Source: Segatella copri (lineage in GTDB: Bacteria > Bacteroidota > Bacteroidia > Bacteroidales > Bacteroidaceae). Taken from it: 64,000 bases of DNA. The translations under genes were made by a program, and so were the position numbers. This document shows, piece by piece, positions 8,119 through 16,429 of the stretch; positions within the stretch are counted from its first letter, which is position 1, and each line of letters starts with the position of its first letter. A model generated the notes under the pieces. It saw nothing but the letters and a program-made list of their open reading frames with translations. It did no database searches and had not been told where the DNA came from. The DNA lies in assembly GCF_009495355.1 (NCBI RefSeq), contig NZ_VZAD01000085.1, positions 1 to 64,000 of the forward strand, given 5' to 3'.

Positions 8119-9612
8119 ATGACACAATTCAACTACTGCAAGACGACCATCTGTCGCCATCTCTTGTTTCTGGTCTTGGCTCTTTCATTCGGTTTCACCG
8201 CACAGGCCAAGGACAACACCATTACTTTGCCACCGACTTCACCCCACTTCGGTCCATCGCAAATAAATGTCATCTTCGACCACTACACTCCTGGATCCAG
8301 GGAACGCGTGCGCATAATTTTATACAACGGAGCGTTTAGTGGCGGTCCCTACGACACCAAACTGCGAAAGAACGCCGATGGCACACAGGGCTTCGCCATC
8401 ACAGAAAATCTGGTGCTGCCTACCCAGGCAGACCTGAAGATAGGCAAGCGAGCAATCCCCATCATCATGGTTCCAGAAGGAAAGCTGACCATCACTCTCG
8501 ACTCTACAAATGTGAAATTTGATGGCGACTATGCCGCCCTCTGCACCGAGTTGCAAACCGTCAAAGACAATCTGGAGACGAGTGGTCGAACATTCTTCGA
8601 TGACATAAAAGGCATGACACCCCTGCAATACAAGCAGTTCATCGTCGATACTTACCAAGCCAACAAGAAGGCCATCGACAAGGCTGCGGTGAGCAAGGCC
8701 TGCAAGACTTATGCCCGTGTGCAACTCGACCTCAACTACATAGGCCACCTTTTGGGCTACAAGACATACCTTAGCATGAGCAATATGATAAGCAAAGACA
8801 GCACAGCCCAAAAGAACTTAGAAACACCCATCGACTCGGCGTCCTATTTTAAGGGACTGTCCAAAATGTCCATCCTTCGCTCAGTCAATCAGCGTTACTA
8901 TCCCTATTACTGCGAACTGGACAATAAGCCTCTCGGCATACACATTATCAATGACGAGCTGAGCGACAACCTGATCAAGGCCGACAAGTACGGCAAGAAA
9001 CTTACCAGCAGCAATCCCTTCATGCCAGCCCCCAACACACCGCTCAGCGAGGAAGAACTCCAGGCCGCCAAAGCCGAGATTACCTGCCAGCCCGTATTAC
9101 AATTGTTGCTGGCCAAGAATGAACAAGTAGCTCAAAAAGCGAAAGCCGATGCCGAAGCCTCGAAGAAGTTGAGGGAAGAAGCTGCCGCCAAGGGCACATT
9201 CTCCATCGTCGACATACCCGAGAAGATGGCCGCCGGAAAGATTATCGAAACCCTCATCGCTCCCTACAAGGGCAAGACCATCCTCATCGACTTCTGGAAC
9301 ACATGGTGCATGCCATGCCGTGCTGCCATGAAATCCATCAAGCCTATCAAAGAAGAAATGAAAGACATAGTTTACATATACATTGCCGATGCCACCTCGC
9401 CTATCGACAAGTGGAACGAGATGATACCCGACATTCATGGCATTCACACTCGTATCAGCAATCCCCAAAGCACCGAGTTGGGCAAGCAGTACAATTTTGA
9501 TGCCATTCCTACCTACGTAATTATCGACAAGCAGGGGCACAAAATCTACCAACACACAGGCTTCCCAGGTATAGAAGCCTTGAAGGAAGCACTAACCAAT
9601 GCTAATAAATAA
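8119..9612 (+). CDS. Secreted thioredoxin-like (TlpA/ResA-type) thiol-disulfide protein
   Basis: About 497 residues. After an N-terminal signal sequence (HLLFLVLALSFGFTAQA) comes a ~330-residue helical and beta region typical of Bacteroidota TlpA-like proteins. The C-terminal thioredoxin fold follows, with the redox pair WCMPC (Cys397 and Cys400) and the cis-Pro loop in DAIPTYVIID. Expected role: periplasmic thiol-disulfide exchange, for example reduction of apocytochromes or envelope proteins. The start was chosen because a consensus promoter occupies 8054-8084. The next gene follows after 3 bp, so the two form one operon. Confidence 0.82.
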   Translation: MTQFNYCKTTICRHLLFLVLALSFGFTAQAKDNTITLPPTSPHFGPSQINVIFDHYTPGSRERVRIILYNGAFSGGPYDTKLRKNADGTQGFAITENLVLPTQADLKIGKRAIPIIMVPEGKLTITLDSTNVKFDGDYAALCTELQTVKDNLETSGRTFFDDIKGMTPLQYKQFIVDTYQANKKAIDKAAVSKACKTYARVQLDLNYIGHLLGYKTYLSMSNMISKDSTAQKNLETPIDSASYFKGLSKMSILRSVNQRYYPYYCELDNKPLGIHIINDELSDNLIKADKYGKKLTSSNPFMPAPNTPLSEEELQAAKAEITCQPVLQLLLAKNEQVAQKAKADAEASKKLREEAAAKGTFSIVDIPEKMAAGKIIETLIAPYKGKTILIDFWNTWCMPCRAAMKSIKPIKEEMKDIVYIYIADATSPIDKWNEMIPDIHGIHTRISNPQSTELGKQYNFDAIPTYVIIDKQGHKIYQHTGFPGIEALKEALTNANK

Positions 9613-9615
9613 AAT

Positions 9616-10725
9616 ATGAGAAAAATATTATTAATAACATACATTCTCGTTCTGGCCCTCACAATGCAGGGCAAGAACGAGCATCCTGTACGTTCAGCAC
9701 TCGTGAGCCAGGGCGACAGTTGCATGGCCGAGCACGACTCTCAGCATGCCATCGGGTTTTATCAACAACATCTCAACACACATCCTGGCGACTTGCCTGT
9801 ATTACGCAAGTTGGCTTCTTGCTACCGAATGCGCGGCGACAACAAGAAAGCCATCGCCTGTATGGACAGTATACCCAAAGACAGCCTCAACCACGAGGAC
9901 ATGAGAATGCTCTTCTTTACTAATCTGAACCTTGGCAACAAATCCGCAATAGACAACTGGGGACTTCGCATCAGGCTAATGTATCCCAACGACAGCGAGG
10001 TGTTTACCACACTCCTTTCACACTGGAACAACTCCAACGAGCCCGAAAACGTTTCGGCCTTCGCCTTATCGTATGTAGAGAAACAGGATTCCACCAACAT
10101 CCTCATCAATAAAGAGCTTGCCTACTCGCTGTTTCTGCAATTCAGATACAAACAGGCAATACCCTATTACAAGAAGCTTATAGCCGATGGATTCGACAAT
10201 TATGAATCAAACTTTGTGTTAGGACTTTGCTACTACAACACAGAGAAATACCAACTGGCACTACCTTATCTGAAAAGAGCTGTAGACCTAAAAGACGACC
10301 CAACCATGAACAGCCTATACTTCTTGGGAATGGACTACAAGAAGCTGGCTGACGCCTGCAAGGCTGATCAGGAGGCAAAAAAGAAAGAATATCGGGAGTT
10401 AGCCATTCAGAATCTGAACCGTTCTATAGAAGTTGCCTACCCAAGAGAACGTGCACTCTACATCAACCAACAACTGGCAGAACTCTACTACGATAAAGGA
10501 AAGTTCGGAAATGCGGGACATGCTTTCGCCCAATGCATCGAATACGACGATAGCGACAACCCACTCAACTACTACAATGCCGCACAAATGTATATGGCCG
10601 ATGGTGACGAACTGAAGGCACGCCTGTACCTTCGAATCTTCCTGCAGAAAGCACCGAAAATGAAAGAGGGAGCTGAGAAGGAGAAACTCATCACCAAAGC
10701 AAAGGCACAGTTGAAAACAAGATAA
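9616..10725 (+). CDS. Secreted tetratricopeptide-repeat protein
   Basis: 369 residues with a short signal peptide (about 1-18) and TPR-like helical pairs across most of the length. Clear examples are QAIPYYKKLIADG, YQLALPYLKRAVDL and FGNAGHAFAQCIEY. TPR proteins are scaffolds; no catalytic motif is visible. It is the second gene of an operon with the thioredoxin-like protein, with a 3-bp gap, which suggests a shared envelope role such as presenting substrates for redox folding; that is inference. A copy of the large palindromic repeat begins just after its stop codon. Confidence 0.75.
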   Translation: MRKILLITYILVLALTMQGKNEHPVRSALVSQGDSCMAEHDSQHAIGFYQQHLNTHPGDLPVLRKLASCYRMRGDNKKAIACMDSIPKDSLNHEDMRMLFFTNLNLGNKSAIDNWGLRIRLMYPNDSEVFTTLLSHWNNSNEPENVSAFALSYVEKQDSTNILINKELAYSLFLQFRYKQAIPYYKKLIADGFDNYESNFVLGLCYYNTEKYQLALPYLKRAVDLKDDPTMNSLYFLGMDYKKLADACKADQEAKKKEYRELAIQNLNRSIEVAYPRERALYINQQLAELYYDKGKFGNAGHAFAQCIEYDDSDNPLNYYNAAQMYMADGDELKARLYLRIFLQKAPKMKEGAEKEKLITKAKAQLKTR

Positions 10726-10738
10726 TTAAAATCCTGAA

Positions 10739-10980
10739 GTTTCGCAAGTTTTGCCCCACACGCCCTGAAGGGGCAGAAGCTCTTAGCCCAGGGCAGCGCC
10801 CTGGGTTATTACGGATGATAGCCTATCGCCCTGTAAGGGCAAAAGCTTTAAAACTCCTAACAATTTATAAGGCTTTTGCCCTTACAGGGCGCCTTGCCGA
10901 TTGCCATTATACCCAGGGCGCTGCCCTGGGCTAAGAGCTTTTGGGCCTTCAGCCCGTACATAAACCACTTGCGGAAGTTG
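10739..10980. repeat. Large palindromic intergenic repeat, copy A
   Basis: A ~220-bp nested inverted repeat. The outer arms read CGCCCTGAAGGGGCAGAAGC and GAGCTT..GGGCCTTCAG. Next come arms built on AGCCCAGGGC/GCCCTGGGCT. The inner arms are GCCCTGTAAGGGCAAAAGC and GCTTTTGCCCTTACAGGGC around an AT-rich centre. It fills the gap between convergent genes (10726-11021). Other copies are at 27745, 40896 (inverted) and 51657. Confidence 0.9.
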
Positions 10981-11021
10981 AGGATTTTATATGATCTTAA
11001 CCGAACTTTAAAACAGAACAT

Positions 11022-11741
11022 TTACTCCGCCTGAATACCGAAATACTCGTTGAGTTCGGCGATAGCGGCACCATCCGTATTCTGCAAGTCCTTAATGAGC
11101 TTACCTTTCTCTAACAAAAGGATGCGGGAAGAGATATCTGCCACAAAGTTGAGATTATGGCTGGAGATGATGACCGTAGTGCCATGCTCCTTGCACACCT
11201 GATGAATCAGTCGGGCAATGTTCATCTGCGAAGAAGGGTCGAGATAGTTGAAAGGCTCGTCGAGCAAGAGAACCTTGGGGTTAATGATCATTGCGCCAAT
11301 GATACCTATCTTCTGGCGGTTGCCCTGCGAGAAATCACGCAGATACTTCTTGGTTCCCATGATTTCATCGTGCATAAACGTCTCAAAAGGAGCCAGACGT
11401 TCCTTCATCGTCTCTTCGTCAATACCATAGACATCACCTATAAACGAGAAATACTCCTCCGGGGTCAGGAAGTCAACCAAGAAGCGTCCGTCAATATAGC
11501 TGCCCGTATAGGTTTTCCAGTCTTCCGACTCGTTGACCTTCTTTCCATCGCTCTCCACAAAACCATCGTCAGCCTTTATCAGGTCGAGTACAAGACGCAG
11601 CAAGGTGGTCTTTCCTGCTCCGTTGTTACCTACCAATCCCACCAACTCGCCCTGGGCAATATCGAGGCTTTCTATATCCAGCACGGTTGTGCCATTATAT
11701 ATTTTCTTGAGATTCTGTATCTTAATCATTTTGCTGTACAT
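11022..11741 (-). CDS. ABC transporter ATP-binding protein
   Basis: About 239 residues. Walker A is GNNGAGKTT, the signature loop is the atypical FSQGN, Walker B is VLLLDEP followed by the D-loop region NYLD, and the switch histidine is in SSH. It is expected to energise the membrane partner encoded immediately upstream at 11764-13152; the 22-bp gap indicates one operon. The longest frame extends upstream to 11825 but would overlap the permease, so a start at 11741 (or Met at 11729) is preferred. The substrate is unknown; in Bacteroidota such two-gene sets are generic exporters. Confidence 0.87.
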   Translation of the reverse strand: MYSKMIKIQNLKKIYNGTTVLDIESLDIAQGELVGLVGNNGAGKTTLLRLVLDLIKADDGFVESDGKKVNESEDWKTYTGSYIDGRFLVDFLTPEEYFSFIGDVYGIDEETMKERLAPFETFMHDEIMGTKKYLRDFSQGNRQKIGIIGAMIINPKVLLLDEPFNYLDPSSQMNIARLIHQVCKEHGTTVIISSHNLNFVADISSRILLLEKGKLIKDLQNTDGAAIAELNEYFGIQAE

Positions 11742-11763
11742 TTTAATTCGTTGAACATAAAAC

Positions 11764-13152
11764 TTAATTCTCCATATATTTCTCCATGCGCTCATAGCGT
11801 ATGCGATCGTATATAGCTGCCACACGTGCTATTACCTTGCGATGAATCAACAGGCACACGACAGCCATAGTTACGCTAACGATGCACCACACCTCAGCTC
11901 CCCACAGATAATAGACACCCGCCATAAGACCTGAAGGCACCAAGAAGACAACACCATAGAGATTGATCTTCATGTTGGCTCCCTGCATGTTGAACATCGA
12001 TTTGGAGAAGATTTCCAACCGTGACGAAAAGAGACAGGTAGGCAGATTGGAAAGGTTGACAAACACAGCCATACCCATGGCACCCAACAAGGTGAATACC
12101 GTTATTTCGGGAGAAAGGAAGACGAAGACCAAACTGAGAACCGTCATCACACCGCTGATACTCAGATAGAAGTAGAAGCAGTTGCGCAAGAGTTGTTCCA
12201 CCTTGACAGGTTTTGTCATCAATCCCTGAAAGAAGTTGGCCTCTATACCAAAAGTCCACTGCGACAAGACTACCGAAGGCAGCAATACATCTCCCACCAC
12301 ATACATGATCAAGGAAACCTGATTGCCTGAACCACTATCGGGCAGGAATACCATCAGCAGGGCATCGAGGAAGAAGATGATCACCATGACAAGCACCATG
12401 TTGCGCACACGTTTGGCACGAAGCAGTCCGATGTACTGCAGCTTGTAAAGCGTTGTCTTGCCAAAACTTCTGAAACGGGACGTCTTCTGCTTGTGCTCAT
12501 TATAAATCTTCAGGTTATAGAGATAGAAAAGCAAGCCGGTGATGATGAGCACAGCCCATACAGCCATACCGATGTTGATCAAAAATCCCGGCATCCAGGC
12601 GAAACATACAAGATAGGCAGTAAGGATGGCTCCCATACCTATCCAGCCCAACAGTAAGGGCCAGCGCAGCATCCTGTCGGTAGTTTTATAATAGCAAGTG
12701 ACATAAATGCCATTGATGAAAGAGAAAGCCTGCATCAGCAGATAGCCCACAATGGCCTGAGGCACGCTGAGCATCCAGAAAAGCATGGGGAGCATGAGCA
12801 CAGGCATGACGTAATTCCAGAAATTGACAAGGTTGGTGAGCAGCAGGAAACGGTTCCAAACCTTCTCGGGCACAGGTCGCGACTTGAGATAATCGTCCAT
12901 GGCCGTGCTGTCGTGCTTCATCACCACCTTCAGGATGATATCGGGCACCAGCATTGTCAACACCAAAATGGCACAAAGAGCATCAGGAGTTCCGTCCTCG
13001 AAGAGTTCCTCGCCATCGAGGGTAGCTCCAAAGTAGAAGCCTAAGCCCACCATCACATAAACGAAGATGAGATAACCACCCACAACGGCATCCTTCCAGG
13101 TGAAGGAGCGACGTTGCTGAAGCCACCATAGTCTAAACAATAGTCGTAACAT
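11764..13152 (-). CDS. ABC transporter permease, DUF5687-like
   Basis: A 462-residue integral membrane protein with roughly ten hydrophobic segments in two clusters (about 25-230 and 255-450), separated by a basic loop (HKQKTSRFRSFGKTTLYKLQ). It resembles the DUF5687-type ABC permeases of Bacteroidota. It is the first gene of the operon with the downstream ATPase. A TATCTTTG element at 13182-13189 on the minus strand is the likely -7 box. The transported substrate cannot be inferred from sequence. Confidence 0.75.
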   Translation of the reverse strand: MLRLLFRLWWLQQRRSFTWKDAVVGGYLIFVYVMVGLGFYFGATLDGEELFEDGTPDALCAILVLTMLVPDIILKVVMKHDSTAMDDYLKSRPVPEKVWNRFLLLTNLVNFWNYVMPVLMLPMLFWMLSVPQAIVGYLLMQAFSFINGIYVTCYYKTTDRMLRWPLLLGWIGMGAILTAYLVCFAWMPGFLINIGMAVWAVLIITGLLFYLYNLKIYNEHKQKTSRFRSFGKTTLYKLQYIGLLRAKRVRNMVLVMVIIFFLDALLMVFLPDSGSGNQVSLIMYVVGDVLLPSVVLSQWTFGIEANFFQGLMTKPVKVEQLLRNCFYFYLSISGVMTVLSLVFVFLSPEITVFTLLGAMGMAVFVNLSNLPTCLFSSRLEIFSKSMFNMQGANMKINLYGVVFLVPSGLMAGVYYLWGAEVWCIVSVTMAVVCLLIHRKVIARVAAIYDRIRYERMEKYMEN

Positions 13153-13181
13153 AAATCTGTCTTATTAATGGTTTACGGGCA

Positions 13182-13189
13182 CAAAGATA
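13182..13189 (-). promoter_or_regulatory. -7 element of the ABC transporter operon
   Basis: TATCTTTG on the minus strand, 30 bp upstream of the permease start. No clear TTG lies at the usual distance. Confidence 0.45.
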
Positions 13190-13267
13190 AGCAAAAAGTG
13201 CCAAAAGTCATTTCTTTTTGACAGAAATAACCTAAAAATAACCATCAAAAGATTGTGATAACATCAA

Positions 13268-13305
13268 TGCCCACCCTTGGTACGGTAAGTAACCATGGGT
13301 GGGCA
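13268..13305. repeat. 38-bp oriented hairpin repeat, copy 1
   Basis: TGCCCACCC and GGGTGGGCA arms close an asymmetric centre (TTGGTACGGTAAGTAACCAT) that gives the repeat an orientation. Same orientation as copy 2 at 14022. Copies 3 and 4 (36952 and 38336) are reversed. Confidence 0.9.
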
Positions 13306-13313
13306 TTATAGGT

Positions 13314-13344
13314 ATTGCCGAGCGCAGCTAAGCTTATGTGAAAA
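13314..13344. repeat. ~30-bp direct repeat, left copy
   Basis: ATTGCCGAGCGCAGCTAA followed by GCTTATGTGAAAA. It is repeated in the same orientation at 13921-13950 (with TCTTATGTAAAA), so the two copies bracket the DUF2442/DUF4160 genes. Confidence 0.8.
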
Positions 13345-13355
13345 GCACTATTTAA

Positions 13356-13622
13356 TTATGCTTGATAATAAATAGCATTTTCTGCATCTGACGGTTTGTA
13401 AATACCAGCATCTGCAAACAGGCCTTCAAAACATAGATCTTCATCCAGTTCAGGCCAATGAATACCATATCTACTCAATACGAATGCTTTACGTTGAGCA
13501 GGTGTGGCGTTAGCAAGACGGCTCCACCGGCTAAAAGGATAGTTTGCCTTCCAGCCATTTTGGGTTTCTGCCCAAATATGGGTATCGTCTACCCAAACGC
13601 GGTTTATTCTATATTGCTCCAT
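13356..13622 (-). CDS. DUF2442 protein, possible antitoxin-like partner
   Basis: 88 residues reading as a DUF2442 domain: an N-terminal beta region (VWVDDTHIWAETQNGWKANYPFS), then LANATPAQRKAFVLSRYGIHWPELDEDL. DUF2442 genes commonly pair with DUF4160 genes, and the pair has been proposed as a toxin-antitoxin module. Here the DUF4160 gene lies 6 bp upstream on the same strand. No function has been firmly assigned to the domain. The gene is intact while its partner carries a stop. The cassette sits between direct repeats and hairpin repeats. Confidence 0.78.
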   Translation of the reverse strand: MEQYRINRVWVDDTHIWAETQNGWKANYPFSRWSRLANATPAQRKAFVLSRYGIHWPELDEDLCFEGLFADAGIYKPSDAENAIYYQA

Positions 13623-13628
13623 AATATC

Positions 13629-13865
13629 TTATTTTTGATTAAAATACTCTTTCCATCTATCTATAATAACTGCTTCGTTCTCAGAAATAATAGATTCTAT
13701 CAAGGCAATATCATGCTTTTTGAACCCATGATTGTAAATCTGGATCAGAGGAGAAACATTATATTTTGCTTCATTTCCATCTTTGATTACATGAACATGA
13801 ATCGGTTCATGATCATTTGAATAAAACATGAACCTAAATCAAAAAAATATGAATATTGTTGGCAT
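13629..13865 (-). pseudogene. DUF4160 gene interrupted by an in-frame TGA at codon 9
   Basis: Read from ATG 13865 the frame gives MPTIFIFF, then TGA (13841-13839), then FRFMFYSNDHEPIHVHV and the rest of a DUF4160 domain to 13629. Family members start with MPTIF and have Gly where the stop occurs, so a GGA-to-TGA change best explains it. A shorter 66-residue protein could still start at the internal ATG 13829, lacking the first beta strand. Either the gene is newly inactivated or it is read through or restarted. It precedes the DUF2442 gene by 6 bp. Confidence 0.75.
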
Positions 13866-13920
13866 CGTTTCTTTTTTTGCAAAGATTATGCCAGTGAGCG
13901 CAATGAAAGCTTGCTTTCAA

Positions 13921-13950
13921 ATTGCCGAGCGCAGCTAATCTTATGTAAAA
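13921..13950. repeat. ~30-bp direct repeat, right copy
   Basis: Second copy of ATTGCCGAGCGCAGCTAA...CTTATGT.AAA. It overlaps the predicted promoter zone of the DUF4160 gene. Confidence 0.8.
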
Positions 13951-13956
13951 TTACAC

Positions 13957-14021
13957 TTTTCTTCCGAAAGATGCAAGAAATTTACGGGAAAATGTTTGAG
14001 AGTGAGGAAGATAAAGAGAAA
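13957..14021 (-). repeat. Promoter-bearing module R1 next to hairpin copy 2
   Basis: Read on the minus strand it has TCTTCCTCACTCTCAAA, then CATTTTCC, then TTCTTGCATCTTTC and GGAAGAA. The same module recurs at 36989-37056 (also touching a hairpin) and 37906-37963. In the third copy its TTG is the -33 box of a consensus promoter; here a weaker TAATTTTA follows at the -7 distance. Confidence 0.75.
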
Positions 14022-14059
14022 TGCCCACCCTTGATACGGTAAGTAACCATGGGTGGGCA
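14022..14059. repeat. 38-bp oriented hairpin repeat, copy 2
   Basis: Same arms as copy 1 with centre TTGATACGGTAAGTAACCAT. It lies just beyond the 3' end of the lipoprotein gene ending at 14091 and may terminate that operon. Confidence 0.9.
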
Positions 14060-14090
14060 ATGTATTTGATAGGATAAGGAAGCGGCAGCT

Positions 14091-14555
14091 TTATTTCAAT
14101 CTAAACATGACAGGAATCTCTACGGAGCCGGCAACCACCTTGCCTTCCCCATTAGGAACAAAGCGAGGCATCAACTTAACTATTCTCAAAGCCTCCTTGT
14201 CGAAAAGAGGGTCGTCGCTCATCATCACCTTGTATTGAGAGAGATTGCCCTTGGTGTCTACCTGAGCTGAAATGATAACCCTGCCTTCTTTTTTCAACGT
14301 GCGGGCAGCCTCAGGATAACGCATATGTTTGGCAATGAAAGCACGCATGGCTTTCAGACCTCCTGGGAAGTAAGGAACGACGGTACCTGCATCAGAGAGC
14401 AGGTCGCTATCCAACTTAACAGGCTCCGGCATGGAGTCCTTAAGTACTTGACTCGCTTCAAAGTCGGGCGATTTCATGTGATTTTGTTTCTTTTCCGTAC
14501 AGCCTGCCACCAACAGGACTGCACAGAAAAGCAATATAAGATTTCTCTGTTTCAT
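14091..14555 (-). CDS. Lipoprotein with TonB C-terminal domain
   Basis: 154 residues with a lipoprotein signal (Cys19 in LLVAGC) and a C-terminal TonB-like domain (about 75-154): FPGGLKAMRAFIAKHMRYPEAA, then GRVIISAQVDTKG and IPVMFRL. TonB C-terminal domains contact outer-membrane transporters, but this copy lacks the usual N-terminal transmembrane anchor, so it is not a classical energy transducer. The M6 protease gene lies 3 bp upstream, placing both at the end of the susC-susD-lipoprotein unit. A role in envelope assembly or surface processing is inference. Confidence 0.75.
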   Translation of the reverse strand: MKQRNLILLFCAVLLVAGCTEKKQNHMKSPDFEASQVLKDSMPEPVKLDSDLLSDAGTVVPYFPGGLKAMRAFIAKHMRYPEAARTLKKEGRVIISAQVDTKGNLSQYKVMMSDDPLFDKEALRIVKLMPRFVPNGEGKVVAGSVEIPVMFRLK

Positions 14556-14558
14556 ACT

Positions 14559-16319
14559 TTATTTGACAATCTTCTTGCCGTTCACGATATATATGCCTTT
14601 GTCAAGGCCGTTGGCAGAAGTGCCCATATAACGACCGTCCAAAGAGTAAACACCCTGGCCGAAAGAAGACATCTCATCATTCTCTATGAAGTGAATACCC
14701 GAGATGATGTTGTCGTTACTGCCACCCATGAAGTCGAAGTCGATGCTTCCATCCTCATTTTGGGTAATATTGGTGATAGGCTTGCCCATGGTTGTTCCGC
14801 CCTGATAGATGGTAGCAGCAGGCGAAGAGGTGTCGGTAAGACTGTTATTACCATTAAAGGGATACAGGTCACCAGCCTGCGAGTCTGCAGAAGAACCCTC
14901 TTCGTTGTCAGCATGAAAAATCGTAAGGCGCTGATGATCGTTGTCAAGATAAGCATATTCTGGGCCATGCTGGTTGCTATAATTGACAATGGTATTGACA
15001 TTGTTCCACTCCCAGATATTCTTGTCGTAGTCCACATGGGTAATCATCATGCCACTGGCTGGCAGCTGCTTGTCCCAGATACCCACATTCTGTTGTCTGT
15101 TCTCGATAAGATAATACTCGTTCTTGTTGTTATCATTATAGACCACAAATGCTTGTCCGTACTTCACATCTTGAGCCTGCATACCTTTAACAGATGCTGG
15201 TTTATCCAGTACAGTGGGAGTTATCCAGCCAGCAAACCATTTTTCATAGGCAGAATAGTTAGGAGGACAGAAGCTCTCACCATTATAGCTTCCGGCATCC
15301 ATCAGATCGAACTCACCCATTCCGAAATTTCCACCATTACCAGTATCATACAGGTCTGGATAACCTAAACAATGAGAGAACTCATGACAGAGAGTTCCGA
15401 TACCATCCACACGTTCCCTGTAAGCAATAGGAGTATATTGCAAAGTAAGTTCGGGTCCACATGCGTATGTGTTCACCGTTACATTATTGTCCTTGCTTAC
15501 ATATGAGCCGTTGTTTCCATATTGCAATTTCGACTCATGAGGCCAGATTGTATTTTCGTCACCACCAGCAGCCTGTCCGAGTCCTGCAAAAAGAACATAT
15601 ACTTGCTCTACATACCCATCACCATCCCAATCATAGTCTGCATAATTTACATCAGGGTCTGCCAAACGACAGGCATCGTACACCATGTCACGAGGGCGGA
15701 CATCGTTTGATGTTCCTGAAGGTGCGCCATAGTAAGCATATTCATGATTGAGTGTATAAGGTCCTACCACATCAAAGTCCAGTTCAAACTGTCCGTTACT
15801 CTGTGCTAAGAAATAATCCTTCACACTGCCCACAAAGCCGAGCGAAGTATTATATCCAGTCTCATTTGCCATTCTGTCATACATCTTCTGGTTATGTCCA
15901 AACTTGAATTTCTTATCCTTATACTGCACCAGGATGATAAGACCTTTCTTCTTTCCTGTATAAGAACCATTAGTTTGCCCTAAGCTCTTTTTCGTTGCCA
16001 TACGACGAGCTTTCGCCATACGCTCAATACGGTCTTGATTGGCCTTGGCACGCAACTGACTCGCACGTAGCTGCAGAGCATTGGCATCAACTCTTACATA
16101 TCGCTTGCTTTCGCTGTCCAGATTATAGCTAACGCCTTCAGCATCCACCCAGTAGCTGCAGAATTCATCACCACGAAGTTCCACCCTTTTCTGAGTTCCA
16201 TCAGCCAATGTCACCATACGCCATACACCCTTTTTGGCAGGTACAGCTTGGGCAGAAAGAGCCACAAAGCCCAGCAGGGAAGCAAGCATCAGTAGTTTCA
16301 TATTTCTTTTCATCATCAT
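14559..16319 (-). CDS. Secreted M6-family metalloprotease with sorting tail
   Basis: 586 residues. Signal peptide about 1-25. An N-terminal propeptide-like region (VWRMVTLADGTQKRVELRGDEF) matches the start of the second M6 protein at 38424. The zinc site is HEFSH (His312, Glu313, His316) followed by CLGYPDLYDTG. The C-terminus (VYSLDGRYMGTS ... GIYIVNGKKIVK) looks like a type-A sorting domain for type IX secretion and surface attachment. It lies downstream of susC-susD-lipoprotein on the same strand, so a role in producing peptides for import is plausible. The terminator at 16356-16400 may partly separate it from the upstream genes. Confidence 0.88.
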   Translation of the reverse strand: MMMKRNMKLLMLASLLGFVALSAQAVPAKKGVWRMVTLADGTQKRVELRGDEFCSYWVDAEGVSYNLDSESKRYVRVDANALQLRASQLRAKANQDRIERMAKARRMATKKSLGQTNGSYTGKKKGLIILVQYKDKKFKFGHNQKMYDRMANETGYNTSLGFVGSVKDYFLAQSNGQFELDFDVVGPYTLNHEYAYYGAPSGTSNDVRPRDMVYDACRLADPDVNYADYDWDGDGYVEQVYVLFAGLGQAAGGDENTIWPHESKLQYGNNGSYVSKDNNVTVNTYACGPELTLQYTPIAYRERVDGIGTLCHEFSHCLGYPDLYDTGNGGNFGMGEFDLMDAGSYNGESFCPPNYSAYEKWFAGWITPTVLDKPASVKGMQAQDVKYGQAFVVYNDNNKNEYYLIENRQQNVGIWDKQLPASGMMITHVDYDKNIWEWNNVNTIVNYSNQHGPEYAYLDNDHQRLTIFHADNEEGSSADSQAGDLYPFNGNNSLTDTSSPAATIYQGGTTMGKPITNITQNEDGSIDFDFMGGSNDNIISGIHFIENDEMSSFGQGVYSLDGRYMGTSANGLDKGIYIVNGKKIVK

Positions 16320-16355
16320 ATTTCTTTTGTTCTAAAAGCTGTTTAGAAAAAACAA

Positions 16356-16388
16356 GGCTCCAGAAAACCATTCAAGTTATCTGGAGCC
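16356..16388 (-). terminator. Rho-independent terminator after the susC-susD-lipoprotein genes
   Basis: GGCTCCAGA and TCTGGAGCC form a 9-bp stem with a 15-nt loop. On the minus strand it is followed by TTGTTTTTTC. It lies about 40 bp after the lipoprotein stop codon at 16430. Confidence 0.8.
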
Positions 16389-16429
16389 TCAACTCATATC
16401 GTGTTTTTGTTTATGGAAAAACGCCTGTA

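Noticed and set aside
11742-11825. N-terminal extension of the ABC ATPase
   Set aside because: It overlaps the permease coding end and adds residues absent from ABC ATPases; the 11741 start is better.
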